From Pseudomonadota bacterium (lineage in GTDB: Bacteria; Desulfobacterota; Desulfobacteria; Desulfobacterales; Desulfosarcinaceae): 15,389 nucleotides of DNA. The stretch's first letter is position 1. Each line of letters opens with the position of its first letter. The notes below the pieces were generated by a model. It was not told the DNA's origin. It searched no databases and saw nothing but the letters and a program-made list of their open reading frames with translations. The stretch lies in the NCBI GenBank assembly GCA_023435265.1, contig JAEYRZ010000139.1, forward strand, positions 1 through 15,389. The letters are read 5' to 3'. Shown here in pieces: positions 12,881-15,389 of this stretch. The translations under genes and the position numbers were made by a program.

Positions 12881-14197
12881 ATGGCAAAACACAAGACCCC
12901 GATGTTGGACCAGCTCGAATCCGGGCCGTGGCCAAGCTTTGTGTCCGACTTGAAGCAGCAGGCCGAAAAGCGGGCCAAGAACGCTGAAGGCATTGAATTC
13001 CAGGTTCCGGTCGATGTTGTCGATGACCTTCTGGGTATCCTGGAGCTCTCCTACGAACATGGCCGCACCCACTGGAAACACGGCGGTATCGTGGGCGTTT
13101 TCGGTTACGGCGGCGGCGTCATCGGCCGCTACTGCGACCAGCCCGAAGCCTTCCCAGGCGTTGCCCACTTTCACACGGTGCGCGTTGCCCAGCCGGGCGG
13201 CAAATTCTACACCACCGAACACCTCAAGGCGCTCTGCAAGTTGTGGGATCTGCGCGGCAGCGGCATCACCAACATGCACGGCTCCACGGGCGACATCGTC
13301 TTCATCGGCACCACCACACCCCAACTGGAAGAAATCTTCTTCGAACTGACCCACAACCTGAATCAGGACCTGGGCGGCTCGGGCTCCAACCTGCGCACCC
13401 CGTCGGACTGCATCGGCCAGGCGCGCTGCGAATATGCCTGCTACGACACGCAGGACCTGTGCTACGACCTGACCATGGAATACCAGGACGAACTGCATCG
13501 TCCGGCCTTCCCGTATAAATTCAAATTCAAGTTCGACGGCTGCCCCAACTGCTGCGTGGCATCCATCGCCCGTTCAGACCTCTCCTTCATCGGCACCTGG
13601 AAAGACGCCATCAAGATCGATCAGGAAGCGGTGCAGGGATACATCGGCGGCGAATTCAAGCCCAATGCCGGCGCCCACAGCGGCCGCGACTGGGGCAAAT
13701 TCGACATCCAGGGCGAGGTGATCGGCCGCTGCCCCACCGGTTGCATGCGGATGGACGGCAAGACTTTGAAAATCGACAACAAAGAGTGCACCCGCTGCAT
13801 GCACTGCATCAACGTCATGCCGCGCGCCCTGCACATCGGCGACGAACGGGGTCTGTCGATCTTCGCCGGCGCCAAGGCGCCGATCCTCGACGGCGCTCAG
13901 ATGGGCACCCTGATCGTTCCCTTCATCGAAGCGGAAGCCCCCTACACCAAAATCAAAGAAACGGTTATCGAGCCGATCTGGGATTGGTGGATGGAAGAGG
14001 GCAAAAACCGCGAGCGTTTGGGCGAACTGATGAAACGCCAGGGTCTGCAGAAAGTGGTTGAAGTCCTTGGTGTCGATGCCGATCCGCGCATGGTGCAGGA
14101 ACCGCGTTCCAACCCGTACATCTTCTGGAAAGAAGATGAGGTCGAAGGCGGCTTCCAGCGCGACATCAACGAATTCCGCAAATACCACAGAAGATAG
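12881..14197 (+). CDS. dsrA: Dissimilatory sulfite reductase alpha subunit
   Basis: Forms the cytoplasmic alpha2beta2 DsrAB that reduces sulfite, in concert with DsrC, in the last step of sulfate respiration. The 438-residue length is typical of bacterial DsrA. The siroheme-[4Fe-4S] cysteines are at 177 and 183 (CIGQARC) and 221 and 225 (CPNCC). The inserted ferredoxin domain has Cys284 (GRCPTGC) and Cys303, 306 and 309 (CTRCMHC). Positions correspond to those known for the Desulfovibrio enzyme. Other signatures are THWKHGGIVGVFGYGGG and GSGSNLRTPSDC. TGGAGGT (12868-12874) precedes ATG 12881. A strong promoter and long leader lie upstream; dsrB follows after 12 nt. The sequence is of the reductive bacterial type by appearance; no truncation or missing residue is seen. 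Confidence 0.98.
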   Translation: MAKHKTPMLDQLESGPWPSFVSDLKQQAEKRAKNAEGIEFQVPVDVVDDLLGILELSYEHGRTHWKHGGIVGVFGYGGGVIGRYCDQPEAFPGVAHFHTVRVAQPGGKFYTTEHLKALCKLWDLRGSGITNMHGSTGDIVFIGTTTPQLEEIFFELTHNLNQDLGGSGSNLRTPSDCIGQARCEYACYDTQDLCYDLTMEYQDELHRPAFPYKFKFKFDGCPNCCVASIARSDLSFIGTWKDAIKIDQEAVQGYIGGEFKPNAGAHSGRDWGKFDIQGEVIGRCPTGCMRMDGKTLKIDNKECTRCMHCINVMPRALHIGDERGLSIFAGAKAPILDGAQMGTLIVPFIEAEAPYTKIKETVIEPIWDWWMEEGKNRERLGELMKRQGLQKVVEVLGVDADPRMVQEPRSNPYIFWKEDEVEGGFQRDINEFRKYHRR

Positions 14198-14203
14198 GAG
14201 GGG
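14196..14203 (+). promoter_or_regulatory. Ribosome binding site of dsrB overlapping the dsrA stop
   Basis: AGGAGGGG begins within the dsrA TAG stop codon and ends 6 nt before the dsrB ATG at 14210. This suggests coupled translation and 1:1 subunit supply. Confidence 0.75.
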
Positions 14204-14209
14204 ACGCTA

Positions 14210-15355
14210 ATGGCTTTCATTTCTTCAGGATACGATCCCAAAGAGCCCATGAAAAACCGTATTACGGACATCGGGCCGCGCAAATACGACGAATTTTATC
14301 CGCCGGTCATCGCCAAGAACAAGGGCCAGTGGCTGTATCATGAAATCCTGCAGCCCGGCGTGCTGGTGCACGTCGCCAAATCGGGCGACAAGGTCTTCAC
14401 CGTGCGCTGCGGCGGCGCCCGCACCATGTCCACCAGCATGATTCTCGAGATCTGCGAGATCGCCGACAAACACTGCGGCGGCTACGTGCGCTGGACCACC
14501 CGCAACAACATCGAGTTCATGCTCGACGACCAGGCCAAGATCAAACCCTTGCTCGACGACCTGGCTGGCCGCAAGTTCCCGGGCGGCTCCTTCAAGTTCC
14601 CGGTGGGCGGCACTGGCGCCGGCGTCACCAACATCGTGCACACCCAGGGCTGGATTCACTGCCATACCCCGGCCACCGATGCCTCGGGACCGGTCAAGGC
14701 GGTTATGGACGAACTGTTCGCCGACTTCCAGAACCATCGCCTGCCGGCCCAGGTGCGGGTCTCCCTGGCCTGCTGCCTGAATATGTGCGGCGCCGTGCAC
14801 TGCTCCGATATCGCCATCCTGGGCTATCACCGCAAACCGCCCATGCTGGACCACGAATATCTGGACAAGATGTGCGAAATCCCGCTGGCCATCGCCGCCT
14901 GCCCCACCGCGGCCATCAAGCCGGCTAAGATGGAAATCGGCGGCCAGAAGGTCAACTCGGTGGCCGTGAACAACGACCGCTGCATGTACTGCGGCAACTG
15001 CTACACCATGTGCCCGGCCATGCCGCTGGCGGACAAAGAAGGCGACGGCATCGTCATCATGGCGGGCGGCAAGGTCTCCAACCGCATCAGCGCGCCCAAG
15101 TTCTCCAAAGTGGTCGTGGCATTCATCCCCAACGAACCGCCGCGCTGGCCCAAAACCGCCCAGACCATCAAACACATCATCGAAGCGTACGCCAAAGACG
15201 CCCGCAAATACGAGCGTATCGGCGACTGGGCGGAGCGCATCGGATGGGAGCGCTTCTTCGAAAAAACCGAGATCGAGTTCACCCATCACTTGATCGATGA
15301 CTTCCGTGATCCGGCCTATTACACCTGGCGCCAGACCACGCAATTCAAGTTCTAA
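14210..15355 (+). CDS. dsrB: Dissimilatory sulfite reductase beta subunit
   Basis: Partner of DsrA in the alpha2beta2 sulfite reductase; this subunit contributes the catalytic siroheme-[4Fe-4S] site in characterised enzymes. The 381-residue length is standard. Siroheme-cluster cysteines are Cys151 (WIHCHTP), Cys188, Cys189 and Cys193 (LACCLNMC). The ferredoxin domain uses Cys231 (AACPTAA) and Cys258, 261 and 264 (CMYCGNC), with a further Cys268. Typical segments include RWTTRNNIEFML and GGTGAGVTNIVHTQGW. The C-terminus ends TYTWRQ-like (YYTWRQTTQFKF), a known feature of sulfate reducers. The operon probably continues with dsrD, but only 34 bp remain after the TAA and no start is convincing there. 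Confidence 0.98.
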   Translation: MAFISSGYDPKEPMKNRITDIGPRKYDEFYPPVIAKNKGQWLYHEILQPGVLVHVAKSGDKVFTVRCGGARTMSTSMILEICEIADKHCGGYVRWTTRNNIEFMLDDQAKIKPLLDDLAGRKFPGGSFKFPVGGTGAGVTNIVHTQGWIHCHTPATDASGPVKAVMDELFADFQNHRLPAQVRVSLACCLNMCGAVHCSDIAILGYHRKPPMLDHEYLDKMCEIPLAIAACPTAAIKPAKMEIGGQKVNSVAVNNDRCMYCGNCYTMCPAMPLADKEGDGIVIMAGGKVSNRISAPKFSKVVVAFIPNEPPRWPKTAQTIKHIIEAYAKDARKYERIGDWAERIGWERFFEKTEIEFTHHLIDDFRDPAYYTWRQTTQFKF

Positions 15356-15389
15356 GGCGTTTAAAATGCGCTGCGGTGGGCTCCAGGGC

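Noticed and set aside
14225..15343. A 372-codon open frame on the minus strand opposite dsrB
   Set aside because: dsrB is unambiguous; the antisense frame has no motif and shadow-type composition.

Overview
The window comes from a GC-rich sulfate-reducing bacterium, most likely a Desulfobacterota member of the Desulfosarcina/Desulfobacterales type. The strongest evidence is a complete dsrA-dsrB pair at the right end (12881-15355), encoding dissimilatory sulfite reductase with every siroheme/[4Fe-4S] and ferredoxin-type cysteine in place. The genus-level placement is inference from overall protein flavour, not from a search.

Layout, left to right. (1) 2-1793: the tail of a glycerophosphodiester phosphodiesterase, then FAD-dependent glycerol-3-phosphate dehydrogenase (glpD) 13 nt later. 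Together they would turn phospholipid head groups into glycerol-3-phosphate and then dihydroxyacetone phosphate. (2) 2028-2399: a small lipobox/membrane/SHOCT protein. (3) 2445-7916: a catabolic locus on the + strand: a GntR/FCD regulator behind a TTGACA box and a near-perfect GntR palindrome, a tripartite TRAP transporter (dctP, dctQ, dctM), and an acyl-CoA ligase that resembles malonyl-CoA synthetases (MatB/ACSF3). This suggests uptake and CoA activation of a small dicarboxylate such as malonate or methylmalonate. The dctM product appears to lack about 33 residues that are normally among the most conserved in the family. (4) 8140-8934: a YkgJ-type cysteine-cluster protein with its own promoter. 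(5) 9298-10338 (minus): a DapA-family protein, with a MITE-like inverted-repeat element at its 3' end. (6) 10603-11220: a five-repeat TPR protein transcribed divergently from dapA. (7) 11408-12580: an unrecognised conserved-looking protein with a faint kinase-like pattern. (8) 12607-12880: a highly structured spacer, then a strong promoter and a long leader before dsrAB.

The intergenic regions are richer than the genes. A 33-45 nt sequence family occurs three times, always between genes. One copy abuts a 125-bp imperfect palindrome with its own perfect hairpin. A separate 141-bp element carries near-identical inverted ends. No tRNA, rRNA, CRISPR array, complete insertion sequence or defence system was seen. 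No wholly new multi-gene system is evident; the most promising leads are the shortened DctM, the unknown gene beside dsrAB, the structured dsrA upstream region and the dispersed intergenic repeats.
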